In this document: piece after piece, positions 23,325 through 35,861 of the stretch
How positions within the stretch are numbered: the first letter of the stretch is position 1
How the letters are laid out: each line of letters begins with the position of its first letter
Assembly: GCA_963681505.1 (NCBI GenBank)
Contig: OY811978.1
Span: 1,114,549-1,178,548, forward strand
Direction of reading: 5' to 3'
Length of the DNA stretch: 64,000 nt
Source: Eunapius fragilis
Taxonomy: Eukaryota; Porifera; Demospongiae; Spongillida; Spongillidae
The notes under the pieces: generated by a model
What the model was told of the DNA's origin: nothing
Seen by the model: only the letters and a program-made list of their open reading frames with translations
The model's database searches: none
Program-made: the position numbers and the translations under genes

Positions 23325-26300
23325 ATGGGGTACACACTAAGCACGTATGTAGTAAGGCGCCAGGAAGAGGGGGCTTTGCACGCAGATGCACTCACCGATG
23401 CCCCCCCCCCCCCCCCCCTCCCCCCCCCTCCGCTCCATGACCAAGTACTTTGCAGCCGTAGTGTTGTTGGTCGTCTGCCAATTGCCAAGGGCACTATGGC
23501 ATCTGAAGGAGCCTATTGCCATGGTCGACGACTGGGCTGTGACCGATGCATAAACTTATCATCACCGTCTGACTTACCCTGCCCTCCCGCAGCGTGGCTA
23601 ATCTTCTTCTAACTACCGTGGCATTGATGTCACTACATGTTGTCTCAAGCTACGCATCCTGTAGCAATAACGGTATGTGTAGTGGGCATGTTAATTACAT
23701 CATTGTTTTCGTTGGTATAAATAACCCGCATGTTGCTACAAGAGGTGTGTAGTGGTGTGTGTGTGTGTGCATGTTTGTGTGGTGGTGTGTATACATAAGA
23801 CACATGTTTAAGGGGGGGGGGGGGGGCAAATCCTTCCCTACAACAAAAGTGTGGGGGCAATTGCCACAGTGGTATGTGTGTGTGTCCCCTCCCCCCTCCC
23901 CTTTCTCCCTCTTCCCCCCTTCTCCCTCTTTACCTTCCCGCTATTACTACTCCACCTCAGATCCTCTCACCAGTATCTCTCTCACCCTACCTGATGTCTG
24001 TGGTGACCCTCACTCAATGGGGATGGTGTGTACCATATTAGGTACTGAATTCCTGGTATGGAGGACAGAGTACCTAGATCAGAGGTTTCCAGTTGGTGCC
24101 ACCCCGGGATCCAGTGTACCCATTCACCTGGCAAACCTGACCTGTTCTCTGGTGGTGGAATGGGCCTATGTCCATAACAGGAGCATACAGGTGGTCATGA
24201 CATGCTGGTCTAACAATGGATGGGCGAGGCTTGAAGGGGCAAATATATCCTGTCTTTCAGACAATACAGCATCCTGCAGTACTGTACTGAAGGGTATGGA
24301 CTGTCCAACCAGCTCCTCCTCCCCAGCCAACCCCTCCTCCCCAGCCAACTCTATATCTCCATTCCCCATACCTACAAGTGAGCCTTTAGTAATGTATGTA
24401 TGGGCCACATGGACACCTGCCAATCCCTTCTCCTCCTCCCCTTTCCATCCCCTCTTACCCCTCCCCTCGTCCTAACTCCCCTCTTACTGTCACAGCAATC
24501 AATAGTGCTACATCAGGAAACTCCACTTCAGATATCAACAGTGCTGTCTTGTATGGTGCTACCATACCAGGGTGTGCTGTGGTTGTTATGGTGGTTATCA
24601 TCACCTTCGTCATCACCATGGCTAGAAGGCACAGAAGAAAGCTTGCATTCTACCACAGCACTAACTCTAGTGTGGTTTCCCAAGTAAGGGCTAATGCTTT
24701 ACACACCCACGTGTGGGAAGTACATTTGTCACTTGTCCACAGAGAAATATGTTTTTGACATCAAGCATGTTCTTCTAATAACCCCTTGACATCAAGCATG
24801 TTCTTCTAATAACCCCTTGACATCAAGCATGTTCTTCTAATAACCCCTTGACATCAAGCATGTTCTTCTAATAACCCCTTGACATCAAGCATGTTCTTCT
24901 AATAACCCCTTGACATCAAGCATGTTCTTCTAATAACCCCTTGACATCAAGCATGTTCTTCTAATAACCCCTTGACATCAAGCATGTTCTTCTAATAACC
25001 CCTTGACATCAAGCATGTTCTTCTAATAACCCTTGACATCAAGCATGTTCTTCTAATAACCCCTTGACATCAAGCATGTTCTTCTAATAACCCCTTGACG
25101 TCAAGCATGTTCTTCTAATAACCCCATGACATCAAGCATGTCCTTCTAATAACCCCTTGACGTCAAGCATGTTCTTCTAATAACCCCATGACATCAAGCA
25201 TGTCCTTCTAATAACCCCTTGACGTCAAGCATGTCCTTCTAATAACCCCTTGACATCAAGCATGTCCTTCTAATAACCCCTTGACATCAAGCATGTTCTT
25301 CTAATAACCCCATGACATCAAGCATGTTCTTCTAATAACCCCTTGACATCAAGCATGTTCTTCTAATAACCCCTTGACATCAAGCATGTCCTTCTAATAA
25401 CCCCTTGACATCAAGCATGTCCTTCTGATAACCCCTTGACATCAAGCATGTTCTTCTAATAACCCCATGACATCAAGCATGTTCTTCTAATAACCCCTTG
25501 ACATCAAGCATGTTCTTCTAATAACCCCTTGACGTCAAGCATGTTCTTCTAATAACCCCTTGACGTCAAGCATGTTCTTCTAATAACCCTTGACATCAAG
25601 CATGTTCTTCTAATAACCCCTTGACATCAAGCATGTTCTACTAATAACCCCTTGACATCAAGCATGTTCTTCTAATAACCCCTTGACATCAAGCATGTCC
25701 TTCTAATAACCCCTTGACATCAAGCATGTTCTTCTAATAACCCCTTGACGTCAAGCATGTTCTTCTAATAACCCCTTGACATCAAGCATGTTCTTCTAAT
25801 AACCCCTTGACATCAAGCATGTTCTTCTAATAACCCCTTGACATCAAGCATGTTCTTCTAATAACCCCTTGACATCAAGCATGTTCTTCTAATAACCCCT
25901 TGACGTCAAGCATGTTCTTCTAATAACCCCTTGACGTCAAGCATGTTCTTCTAATAACCCCTTGACATCAAGCATGTTCTTCTAATAACCCCTTGACATC
26001 AAGCATGTTCTTCTAATAACCCCTTGACATCAAGCATGTTCTTCTAATAACCCCTTGACATCAAGCATGTTCTTCTAATAACCCCTTGACATCAAGCATG
26101 TTCTTCTAATAACCCCTTGACGTCAAGCATGTTCTTCTAATAACCCCTTGACATCAAGCATGTTCTTCTAATAACCCCTTGACGTCAAGCATGTCCTTCT
26201 AATAACCCCTTGACATCAAGCATGTCCTTCTAATAACCCCTTGACATCAAGCATGTCCTTCTAATAACCCCTTGACATCAAGCATGCATTTCTAATAACC

Positions 26301-27041
26301 CCTTGACATCAAGATGCACTTCTAATATCCCTTGATGTGAAATCTAAAGCCGTCAGCCAAATCTCACTGTGTAGACCTGTTTGTGTGTCAGGAAACCAAT
26401 TGAAGTCCTGAAATTTTTTTTAGCCATTCTGTCACGTGTGCAGATCTAGCCGCGGATGTGGGATGGGGAGGAGTACACACTGTTGCCATCACCAACTAAT
26501 GTCACTGTTTATCAAAAGTGGATTAACTTTTGTATACGGAAAATGGACAAGCTATACCTGTTTGATAAGCTTTTAAATGTGTTACCAATGGCAATGAAGT
26601 AGAAAATCGGCATGAAAAGTGAAGTTTAAAAGTTGCAATCTGTCAACTGCATTGCCCTAAGTCTGAGAAGCCCTTCTGAGAAATATGAGATCAGATGAAG
26701 ACGGCCAATTTTTAACAATTCTGACCATCCAGAACCAGTGCAGGACTGTTTCAGACTGTATCGGTTCTGGAACAGCAGCAATTTAGGACAGTAAAATCTT
26801 ATCCAGGTTTTTAGAAATTGGCCGTGTAGTATGAACTGCTTCTATTGATGCAGTCGGTGTGATGGCAAAATAAATTTGGTCTACTGACACACAAACAGAC
26901 ACAGTATGTGGTTAGCTTGTTACATGCACCAGTTACACTTGATTTCCATGTGGGCATCATGAGATTGAGGAATGCATGCTGATTTACATAATTACTCTGT
27001 GGGGGTGAAAAGCTGAATTATGTACTCCCTATGTATGCACA

Positions 27042-27086
<45 letters not shown>

Positions 27087-27791
27087 AGTGTGTGCATACA
27101 TGGAACATGCATCACAGTGACATGTAGGTATATTATATTGAGCTTCCTAAATCTCTTTAATTAGAGCAGTACCACTACTGAAAGGGAAATTATGGTGATG
27201 TAAGTGAATTTCATTTTATGTTGTCTATACTGTAGTAATCTCTCTCCCTCTTCTCTTCTCCTCTCCCTGTCTCTCCCCTAACCTCTCCTCTCCTTCATGC
27301 AGGCACAAACAACAGCCTATTATAAGACATCATGTGGTCAGAGCTGAAAGAAGAGAAGTTAACCCTGGAGATGCTGGGATCCAAATGTTGCCAGTAAGGA
27401 AATAAAGTGAATGAAAAGAATTATCATTTTCTATAATCGCAGAATGCCGGTGAAGTGTTCTATAGTGAATCAGTTGAGGTTGAGAAACAGCATACTCCTG
27501 CCACTATCTGTGATGACATGGCTGAAGTAGGGTCTGGGAACCGTGGAAAATATTCTGTGGATGAAGTAGGGCCTGGGAACTCCTCTAGGTATGACCATTT
27601 GCATAAGTTGCCTGTGTGCTGTAAGCTCTTGCTGTGTCCCCTACAGTGTTGTGTTTCCTAATCAGCTGATGGCACCAGTTAGGATGGAAGGAGAAGCCGT
27701 TGAGATTATATACACTGTAGTTAAATCACCTGTGACGTTACATCAGCCACTGCCTGTAGTAATTTGTCGCCGCCATGATAGTGGACAGTAA
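23325..27791 (+). CDS. Receptor gene 3: signal peptide, Ig-like, membrane segment, tyrosine tail
   Basis: Type I membrane receptor model of 357 residues: exons 23325-23344, 23593-23672, 23961-24377, 24496-24683, 27316-27393, 27443-27588, 27647-27791. The first two give a signal peptide (VANLLLTTVALMSLHVVSS). Exon 3 is a Cys-rich Ig-like module (MVCTILG, LTCSLVVEW, VVMTCWSNN) and ends in a Ser/Pro stalk. Exon 4 holds the membrane helix (CAVVVMVVIITFVITM) and a basic stop-transfer ARRHRRK. The tail includes EIIYTVV, which fits the ITIM pattern. Junction phases agree throughout. The weak points are the 20-base first exon and the acceptor of exon 5: the better site at 27303 gives the wrong phase. 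The 31-bp array fills intron 4. An alternative final exon may lie at 31791-31889. Confidence 0.68.
24755..26330. repeat. 31-bp minisatellite, about 50 copies
   Basis: The unit is TTGACATCAAGCATG plus TTCTTCTAATAACCCC with point variants (ACATC/ACGTC, GTTC/GTCC). It lies within intron 4 of receptor gene 3. Units follow one another without spacers, so it is not a CRISPR array. Confidence 0.97.
27043..27093. repeat. (GT)n microsatellite
   Basis: About 20 GT dinucleotides in intron 4 of receptor gene 3. Confidence 0.93.
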
Positions 27792-28111
27792 GCAAGTTCC
27801 CATACAACATGCAACATGCATATGCACACATATGTATTGGTATTGAAGTGTGTCAAAGATGGTAGTTTTGTGGTTGCGTCACATGTTTATAAGAATACAC
27901 ATGACATGCCACAATATAGTCATGGTGAATGAATGAATGAGATGATTCCTAATAGACCACACTATTTCCATGCTCATATTTATAGCTAGGTGGAAACTGT
28001 ATTTGAAAACATACCAGCCATTCAGACTAGGCTTGTGGAGATGGGGCTCCATCTTAGTGGGGGGGGGGCTAGGGTTGTAGGGTTGTAGAGATGGGATGCC
28101 ATGTTAGTAGG

Positions 28112-31100
28112 CGGCGAGTTCTACCCAGGGTAACATCAGGACATAAGGGATGTGGAGGACCCAGGGTAACATCAGGGCATAAGGGATGTGGAGGACCCAG
28201 GGTAACATCAGGACATAAGGGATGTGGAGGACCCAGGGTAACATCAGGACATAAGGGATGTGGAGGACCCAGGGTAACATCAGGACATAAGGGATGTGGG
28301 GGACCCAGGGTAACATCAGGACATAAGGGATGTGGGGGACCCCGGGTAACATCAGGACATAGGGGATGTGGGGGACCCAGGGTAACATCAGGACATAAGG
28401 GATGTGGGGGACCCAGGGTAACATCAGGACATAAGAAATGTGGGGGACCCAGGGTAACATCAGGACATAAGGGATGTGGGGGACCCAGGGTAACATCAGG
28501 ACATAAGGGATGTGGGGGACCCCGGGTAACATCAGGTCATAAGGGATGTGGGGGACCCAGGGTAACATCAGGACATAAGGGATGTGGGGGACCCAGGGTT
28601 ACATCAGGGCATAAGGGATGTGGGGGACCTAGGGTAACATCAGGACATAAGGGATGGGGGACCCAGGGTAACATCAGGACATAAGGGATGGGGGACCCAG
28701 GGTAACATCAGGACATAAGGGATGTGGGGGACCCGGGATAACATCAGGACATAAGGGATGTGGAGGACCCAGGGTAACATCAGGACATAAGGGATGTGGG
28801 GGACCCAGGGTAACATCAGGACATAAGGGATGTGGGGGACCCAGGGTAACATCAGGACATAATGGATGTGGGGGACCCAGGGTAACATCAGGACATAAGG
28901 GATGTGGAGGACCCAGGGTAACATCAAGGCATAAGGGATGTGGAGGACCCAGGGTAACATCAGGACATAAGGGATGTGGAGGACCCAGGGTAACATCAGG
29001 ACATAAGGGATGTGGGGGACCTAGGGTAACATCAGGACATAAGGGATGTGGGGGACCCAGGGTAACATCAGGACATAAGGGATGTGGGGGACCTAGGGTA
29101 ACATCAGGACATAAGGGATGTGGGGGACCCAGGGTAACATCAGGACATAAGGGATGTGGGGGACCCAGGGTAACATCAGGACATAAGGGATGTGGGGGAC
29201 CTAGGGTAACATCAGGACATAAGGGATGTGGGGGACCCAGGGTAACATCAGGACATAAGGGATGTGGGGGACCCAGGGTAACATCAGGACATAAGGGATG
29301 TGGGGGACCTAGGGTAACATCAGGGCATAAGGGATGTGGAGGACCCAGGGTAACATCAGGGCATAAGGGATGTGGAGGACCCAGGGTACAATCAGGACAT
29401 AAGGGATGTGGGGGACCCAGGGTAACATCAGGACATAAGGGATGTGGAGGACCCAGGGTAACATCAGGACATAAGGGATGTGGGGGACCTAGGGTAACAT
29501 CAGGGCATAAGGGATGTGGAGGACCCAGGGTAACATCAGGACATAAGGGATGTGGGGGACCTAGGGTAACATCAGGACATAAGGGATGTGGGGGACCCAG
29601 GGTAACATCAGGACATAAGGGATGTGGGGGACCTAGGGTAACATCAGGACATAAGGGATGTGGGGGACCCAGGGTAACATCAGGGCATAAGGGATGTGGA
29701 GGACCCGGGGTAACATCAGGACATAAGGGATGTGGGGGACCCAGGGTAACATCAGGACATAAGGGATGTGGGGGACCCAGGGTAACATCAGGACATAAGG
29801 GATGTGGGGGACCCAGGGTAACATCAGGACATAAGGGATGTGGAGGACCCAGGGTAACATCAGGACATAAGGGATGTGGGGGACCCAGGGTAACATCAGG
29901 ACATAAGGGATGTGGGGGACCCAGGGTAACATCAGGACATGAGGGATGTAGGGGACCCTGGGTAACATCAGGACATAAGGGATGTGGAGGACCCAGGGTA
30001 ACATCAAGGCATAAGGGATGTGGAGGACCCAGGGTAACATCAGGACATAAGGGATGTGGAGGACCCAGGGTAACATCAGGACATAAGGGATGTGGGGGAC
30101 CTAGGGTAACATCAGGACATAAGGGATGTGGGGGACCCAGGGTAACATCAGGACATAAGGGATGTGGAGGACCCAGGGTAACATCAGGACATAAGGGATG
30201 TGGGGGACCCAGGGTAACATCAGGACATAAGGGATGTGGGGGACCCAGGGTAACATCAGGACATGAGGGATGTAGGGGACCCTGGGTAACATCAGGACAT
30301 AAGGGATGTGGAGGACCCAGGGTAACATCAAGGCATAAGGGATGTGGAGGACCCAGGGTAACATCAGGACATAAGGGATGTGGAGGACCCAGGGTAACAT
30401 CAGGACATAAGGGATGTGGGGGACCTAGGGTAACATCAGGACATAAGGGATGTGGGGGACCCAGGGTAACATCAGGACATAAGGGATGTGGGGGACCCAG
30501 GGTAACATCAGGACATAAGGGATGTGGAGGACCCAGGGTAACATCAAGGCATAAGGGATGTGGAGGACCCAGGGTAACATCAGGACATAAGGGATGTGGA
30601 GGACCCAGGGTAACATCAGGACATAAGGGATGTGGGGGACCTAGGGTAACATCAGGACATAAGGGATGTGGGGGACCCAGGGTAACATCAGGACATAAGG
30701 GATGTGGGGGACCTAGGGTAACATCAGGACATAAGGGATGTGGGGGACCCAGGGTAACATCAGGACATAAGGGATGTGGGGGACCCAGGGTAACATCAGG
30801 ACATAAGGGATGTGGGGGACCTAGGGTAACATCAGGACATAAGGGATGTGGGGGACCCAGGGTAACATCAGGACATAAGGGATGTGGGGGACCTAGGGTA
30901 ACATCAGGGCATAAGGGATGTGGAGGACCCAGGGTAACATCAGGGCATAAGGGATGTGGAGGACCCAGGGTACAATCAGGACATAAGGGATGTGGGGGAC
31001 CCAGGGTAACATCAGGACATAAGGGATGTGGGGGACCCAGGGTAACATCAGGACATAAGGGATGTGGAGGACCCAGGGTAACATCAAGGCATAAGGGATG

Positions 31101-31707
31101 TGGAGGACCCAGGGTAACATCAGGACATAAGGGATGTGGGGGACCTAGGGTAACATCAGGACATAAGGGATGTGGGGGACCCAGGGTAACATCAGGACAT
31201 AAGGGATGTGGGGGACCCAGGGTAACATCAGGACATAAGGGATGTGGGGGACCCAGGGTAACATCAGGACATAAGGGATGTGGGGGACCTAGGGTAACAT
31301 CAGGACATAAGGGATGTGGGGGACCCAGGGTAACATCAGGACATAAGGGATGTGGGGGACCCAGGGTAACATCAGGACATAAGGGATGTGGGGGACCCAG
31401 GGTAACATCAGGACATAAGGGATGTGGGGGACCCAGGGTAACATCAGGACATAAGGGATGTGGGGGACCCAGGGTAACATCAGGACATAAGGGATGTGGG
31501 GGACCCAGGGTAACATCAGGACATAAGGGATGTGGAGGACCCAGGGTAACATCAGGACATAAGGGATGTGAGGGACCCAGGGTAACATCAGGACATAAGG
31601 GATGTGGGGGACCCAGGGTAACATCAGGACATGAGGGATGTAGGGGATTCAGGGTAACATCAGGACATAAGGGATGTGGGGTACCCAGGGTAACATCAGG
31701 ACATAAT
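28112..31707. repeat. 36-bp minisatellite, about 100 copies, with higher-order blocks
   Basis: The unit contains CCCAGGGTAACATCAGGACA then TAAGGGATGTGGGGGA. As 36 is a multiple of 3, long frames stay open on both strands (VTSGHKGCGGPR on plus, MLPWVLHIPYVL on minus), but these have no other sign of being genes. Some variant blocks recur as units: a run ending in GAGGGATGTAGGGGACC occurs near 29940 and again 324 bp (9 units) later. Confidence 0.97.
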
Positions 31708-31790
31708 GGAGCTCACATCCTACCAAAGGTATCCACACCAAGCACTTCATTCCATGTCATGGCATGTAAGACTTTCTCTGTCCCCTCTAT

Positions 31791-31985
31791 CTCAGCCACT
31801 ACCTAAACAGTACAGCATCACTATGGGTGTAGGTATATATCCATGGCTGGTCTACAATAGTACAGGTCCACCTGACCAAGTCTTGTGATGCATGTGTGCG
31901 TTACTCCTGGCAACGCACACATGATATAACGTTGCATGTCATCGATGTAATGTTGTATATGTTGTGATGGTATTTATAAATAAAT
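31791..31985 (+). other. Candidate terminal exon and AATAAA signal
   Basis: After a CTATCTCAG acceptor the plus strand is open for 33 codons (QYSITMGVGIYPWLVYNSTG) to a TGA at 31887-31889. AATAAA follows at 31979. The start (PLPKQ) resembles the QPLPVV stretch in the last exon of receptor gene 3, so it may be an alternative last exon or the end of a lost paralogue. Phases do not fit a simple join to 27788. Confidence 0.35.
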
Positions 31986-32181
31986 TCAATGAATGGAGGT
32001 TGTGGTGAGTGTCCTGGAGTGATGGGAAGGTATGGTCAGAGGAATGAAAGATGGAGGTGTGTCCAGCTATGTGCAACCTGTATGGAGGAGGAGGGAGGAA
32101 GGGAAGAGGGAGAGAGGAGGGAGAGAGGAGGGAAGGAGGGAGACAGGGAGAGTTAAAACATGATCAGTTGGATGTCATCAC

Positions 32182-33120
32182 TTACTTGTCATGTACATGT
32201 GAATCACAAAAATGATGGCAATGAGGAGGGATGGGGAGGAGGAGAGAGAATTACATTTGGATGAGGTGTGAGGTGTGGGAATATTACATGTTCTTCCAGA
32301 GGCTGACATCACATTGCTGGTCCCAGCACAGTTGATGGCCACCACTGAGACAGTGTAGAGTGTGTCACTGATCAGTCCAGTGAAGGTGTTCTGTAGTGCT
32401 CCATTGGCAGGACCAGAGTGTTAGAACTGTCATTGATACTGACATTGTAGCTGGTAGGAACACCACCAATGGTGGGAGGGGTCCAGGTCACCGTTAGCTG
32501 GTCCACAGAGGTACTGCTTACTGTCAGGCCAACAGGAGGACCAGGGGAGGCTGGGGAGGAGGGAGGGTATAAATAAGGCTCACAAAGGTTCCATACAGTA
32601 TACTTACCAGCAATATGGAGGGACACCCTTCCAATTATGATGGAAGGGTTGCTCATATCCCTGCAGCTTATATTGACTACAAAGGTGTGGTTCCCTGATA
32701 CTAGAAGTATAGAGGATTGGCAGTACGGCGCCCCCTGGGGGTCTGGATCATTAAATGCTACCAGGGGATCACACCTTCCAATGGAGGAGGGGACTCCCAT
32801 CCCAGCACATGGGGGATATTGGGACAGGGAGATGACGTCACCATCGCAAATGTTTCCTCCAGTCGCTTCCCAGAGTATGTTGGAGATGGTGCCAGTGACC
32901 ACACAGGTACATCTGGCCACAGTCCCAGGGGGAGGGGCTTGGAGAGAGAGGCATCGCAGGAGAAAGACTGGCGTCGCCTGAGTTGTGGATATGCAGGCAT
33001 GTATTGACGTAATGCTATCAATCAATTTTCATACTTGTAAATGTTAAGTGACGAACGAGATTTATGAGTTGCTCAAGTAAATATAGAAAACAGTGATCAA
33101 AGCAGAATTCATCCCTATCT

Positions 33121-33154
<34 letters not shown>

Positions 33155-33466
33155 CTTCTGGCCAACACCTCCTCTGCCATCCAGTTTAATTTCATAATTA
33201 ATGACTATGCAATACACATGCAAGGAGAGTTCATTGCTAAGGAGAGTTCATTGCTCAAAGTGTGTGATTGCTATATATTTTATCACGCTAGTCCCATCCA
33301 TTATAGGCTGGCTAACACGGGGGGTGTCGCGTGTGATGCAATTAATTAACACCTGTAGCATGCTGCGCCGGTGCATGCTACAGGTTCTATTGCTCACAAA
33401 TGAAGAGACTCACCTCCTGCCGCCAACGTTACCACAGTTACAAGTACTAGAGTACCATCAATTAAT
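32182..33466 (-). pseudogene. Receptor copy 4: signal-Ig-FN3-membrane, frameshifted
   Basis: A third Ig-FN3 copy, closest to receptor gene 2. The signal peptide region (33418-33466) has lost 5 bases after the ATG, so a stop follows at codon 4. The Ig-like exon (32608 to about 32983) has lost a base where copy 2 encodes the Cys of QPLCPGD, which changes frame. The FN3 exon (about 32300-32550) lacks 7 bases near 32405. Downstream the minus frame runs without an intron into a hydrophobic SLLIAIIFVIHMYM, a probable membrane segment missing from the copy 2 model, and ends at a GTAAGT near 32185. Three independent frame breaks make a functional protein unlikely. Confidence 0.75.
33122..33153. repeat. 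Poly(C) tract
   Basis: About 32 consecutive C in the intron between the signal and Ig exons of copy 4; the length is likely unreliable. Confidence 0.9.
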
Positions 33467-33884
33467 AGTTTTGATGTGAACGACACCCACGTGCATCGAA
33501 AAAAAAGTTTTAAAAAAAATTTAAATTTTTGAAGCGAGTATTCATAACAACGGGGATGGAGGAGATGTTTGGGTGGAGGGAGAAGATGCTATGTGCATTG
33601 GGGTGGGGGGAGAAGATGGTACATTGTGATAGAGGGGTGTAGGCCAGATGTGAGAAAAGCACCCCATGGCTCAACAACACAGAAGCTGAGTACTGTTGCC
33701 GTGGGCACAGTACACACTGGTATGGTTAGAACCAAATGTAATCATATTCATCATGAGGTTCAACATGTACACATAACCATTACGTCATCACCCCTGTCAT
33801 CAGAAGCACACTAACCCTTGGATGAGTACTATTGCCATGGGCACAGTAGTTAGAACAAAACGTAATCATATTCGTCATGACCAT

Positions 33885-33985
33885 TGCCTACTTACCACCC
33901 CCAGCTGCCATTGCCTACTTACCACCCCCAGCTGCCATTGCCTACTTACCACCCCCAGCTGCCATTGCCTACTTACCACCCCCAG
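33885..33985. repeat. 27-bp minisatellite, 4 copies (copy A)
   Basis: The unit contains CATTGCCTACTTACCACCCC then CAGCTGC. Repeated at 43983-44085 in copy B. Confidence 0.9.
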
Positions 33986-34349
33986 ATGCTTGCAATATTC
34001 CTACCCTCCCTCCACCAACCCTCCCTCCAACCATACTGATGCAGGATTTATGAGGATGGGGGAAAATGATTGTCTGAGCACTGCGATCCCTCCATAGAGA
34101 TGGATCAGAAGCTTTGCTTTCAAAAGCTTTTTTAAAAACTATTGACTTTACATGGAGTACAATCATAAGGGTCTGGCAGGTACTAGGAACAATCTCAACT
34201 TGTCATGAAGAAATATCCTGTTCTCCACATCATTCGTATTCACACCCATAAGTACCTCCCCCTCCTTCATCTGCCACTAATGGGATGTCCAGCACATCTC
34301 AATGGAGTGGAGGTGGAGAGGGAGATGGTGAGCATGGCTACCCCTCAGT

Positions 34350-35165
34350 CCACATAGAGAGATGGTGGGCTACCTCAGTCCACATAGAGAGATGGTGGAC
34401 TACCTCAGTCCACATAGGGAGATGGTGGGCTACCTCAGTCCACATAGGGAGATGGTGTACTACCTCAGTCCACATAGAGAGATGGTGGACTACCTCAGTC
34501 CACATAGGGAGATGGTGGGCTACCTCAGTCCACATAGGGAGATGGTGGACTACCTCAGTCCACATAGGGAGATGGTGGGCTACCCCTCAGTCCACATAGA
34601 GAGATGGTGGACTACCTCAGTCCACATAGGGAGATGGTGGGCTACCTCAGTCCACATAGGGAGATGGTGGACTACCTCAGTCCACATAGGGAGATGGTGG
34701 ACTACCTCAGTCCACATAGGGAGATGGTGGACTACCTCAGTCCACATGGGGAGATGGTGGACTACCTCAGTCCACATAGGGAGATGGTGGACTGCCTCAG
34801 TCCACATGGGGAGATGGTGGACTACCTCAGTCCACATAGGGAGATGGTGGACTACCTCAGTCCACATAGGGAGATGGTGGGCTACCTCAGTCCACATAGG
34901 GAGATGGTGGACTACCTCAGTCCACATAGGGAGATGGTGGGCTACCTCAGTCCACATAGGGAGATGGTGGACTACCTCAGTCCACATGGGGAGATGGTGG
35001 GCTACCTCAGTCCTCATAGGGAGATGGTGGACTACCTCAGTCCACATAGGGAGATGGTGGGCCACCTCAGTCCACATGGGGAGATGGTGGACTACCTCAG
35101 TCCACATGGGGAGATGGTGGACTACCTCAGTCCTCATAGGGAGATGGTGGACTACCTCAGTCCAC
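34350..35165. repeat. 30-bp minisatellite, about 27 copies (copy A)
   Basis: The unit contains CCTCAGTCCACATAGGGAGA then TGGTGGGCTA. As 30 is a multiple of 3, frames are open on both strands and in several registers, which gives false ORFs. It lies downstream of receptor gene 5, in its 3' flank. Confidence 0.96.
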
Positions 35166-35861
35166 CATTGGAGCACATGGCTACAATCAGATTACATCAT
35201 GGTGAGAGTACATGTGAGTGTGTTTGTGTGTGCATGGGTGTATGTGTGGACATCTGTTTCATGTCTGGCAGTTGGCCATTCAATTATCAAATATCCCATC
35301 TGCTACAAATTCATTGTGTTATGAAATAAAAACCGCTCCTTCCATTTCATCTATGGCCTCACCCTCACAAGCCACACACACACATGCATGATGTAATATC
35401 CCAAGGAATGAGGGAGTTATGTATACACACACCACACACAATGCACACCTCACCCACAAATGCACATACAACTACACACAACACACATACACACCACACC
35501 ACTACACATACATGCATGCACATACATACTATAGTGATGGTGAGGGGGAAGGGAAGGAGGTTATGAAGACAATTCCCAGCCCCCCCCCCCCCCCCCACCC
35601 TCTTTAGACATTAAAATATCAGAGGTGATATTGATTGCCTGGGGTCCTGCTCAGTTAGCTGTCATCCTTTGAGGTGGCTGGCTTTGGTCCTGTAGCTTAT
35701 GATCATACAGTCCCCAACCTGTGCTTATGCCAACATGGATGAACGCTAGGACCAATCTCAACACACCATGATGAAGTGGCCGTTAGATACTCATGGCTAT
35801 ATGTAGTTAAAGGATGCACAGAAGTAATTAAATAATGAACACACAGATGAAGAAATGGCTG

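Noticed and set aside
24755..26330. Possible CRISPR-like array
   Set aside because: Units are directly adjacent without unique spacers, and the context is an animal intron.
28091..31624. Several ORFs of 60-200 codons with 12-residue repeats
   Set aside because: A 36-bp non-coding minisatellite keeps frames open on both strands; no supporting exon structure.
34285..35329. ORFs of up to 320 codons with SVHIGRWWTT or LSPHREMVDY repeats
   Set aside because: A 30-bp minisatellite open in several frames and on both strands at once; it lies 3' of receptor gene 5.
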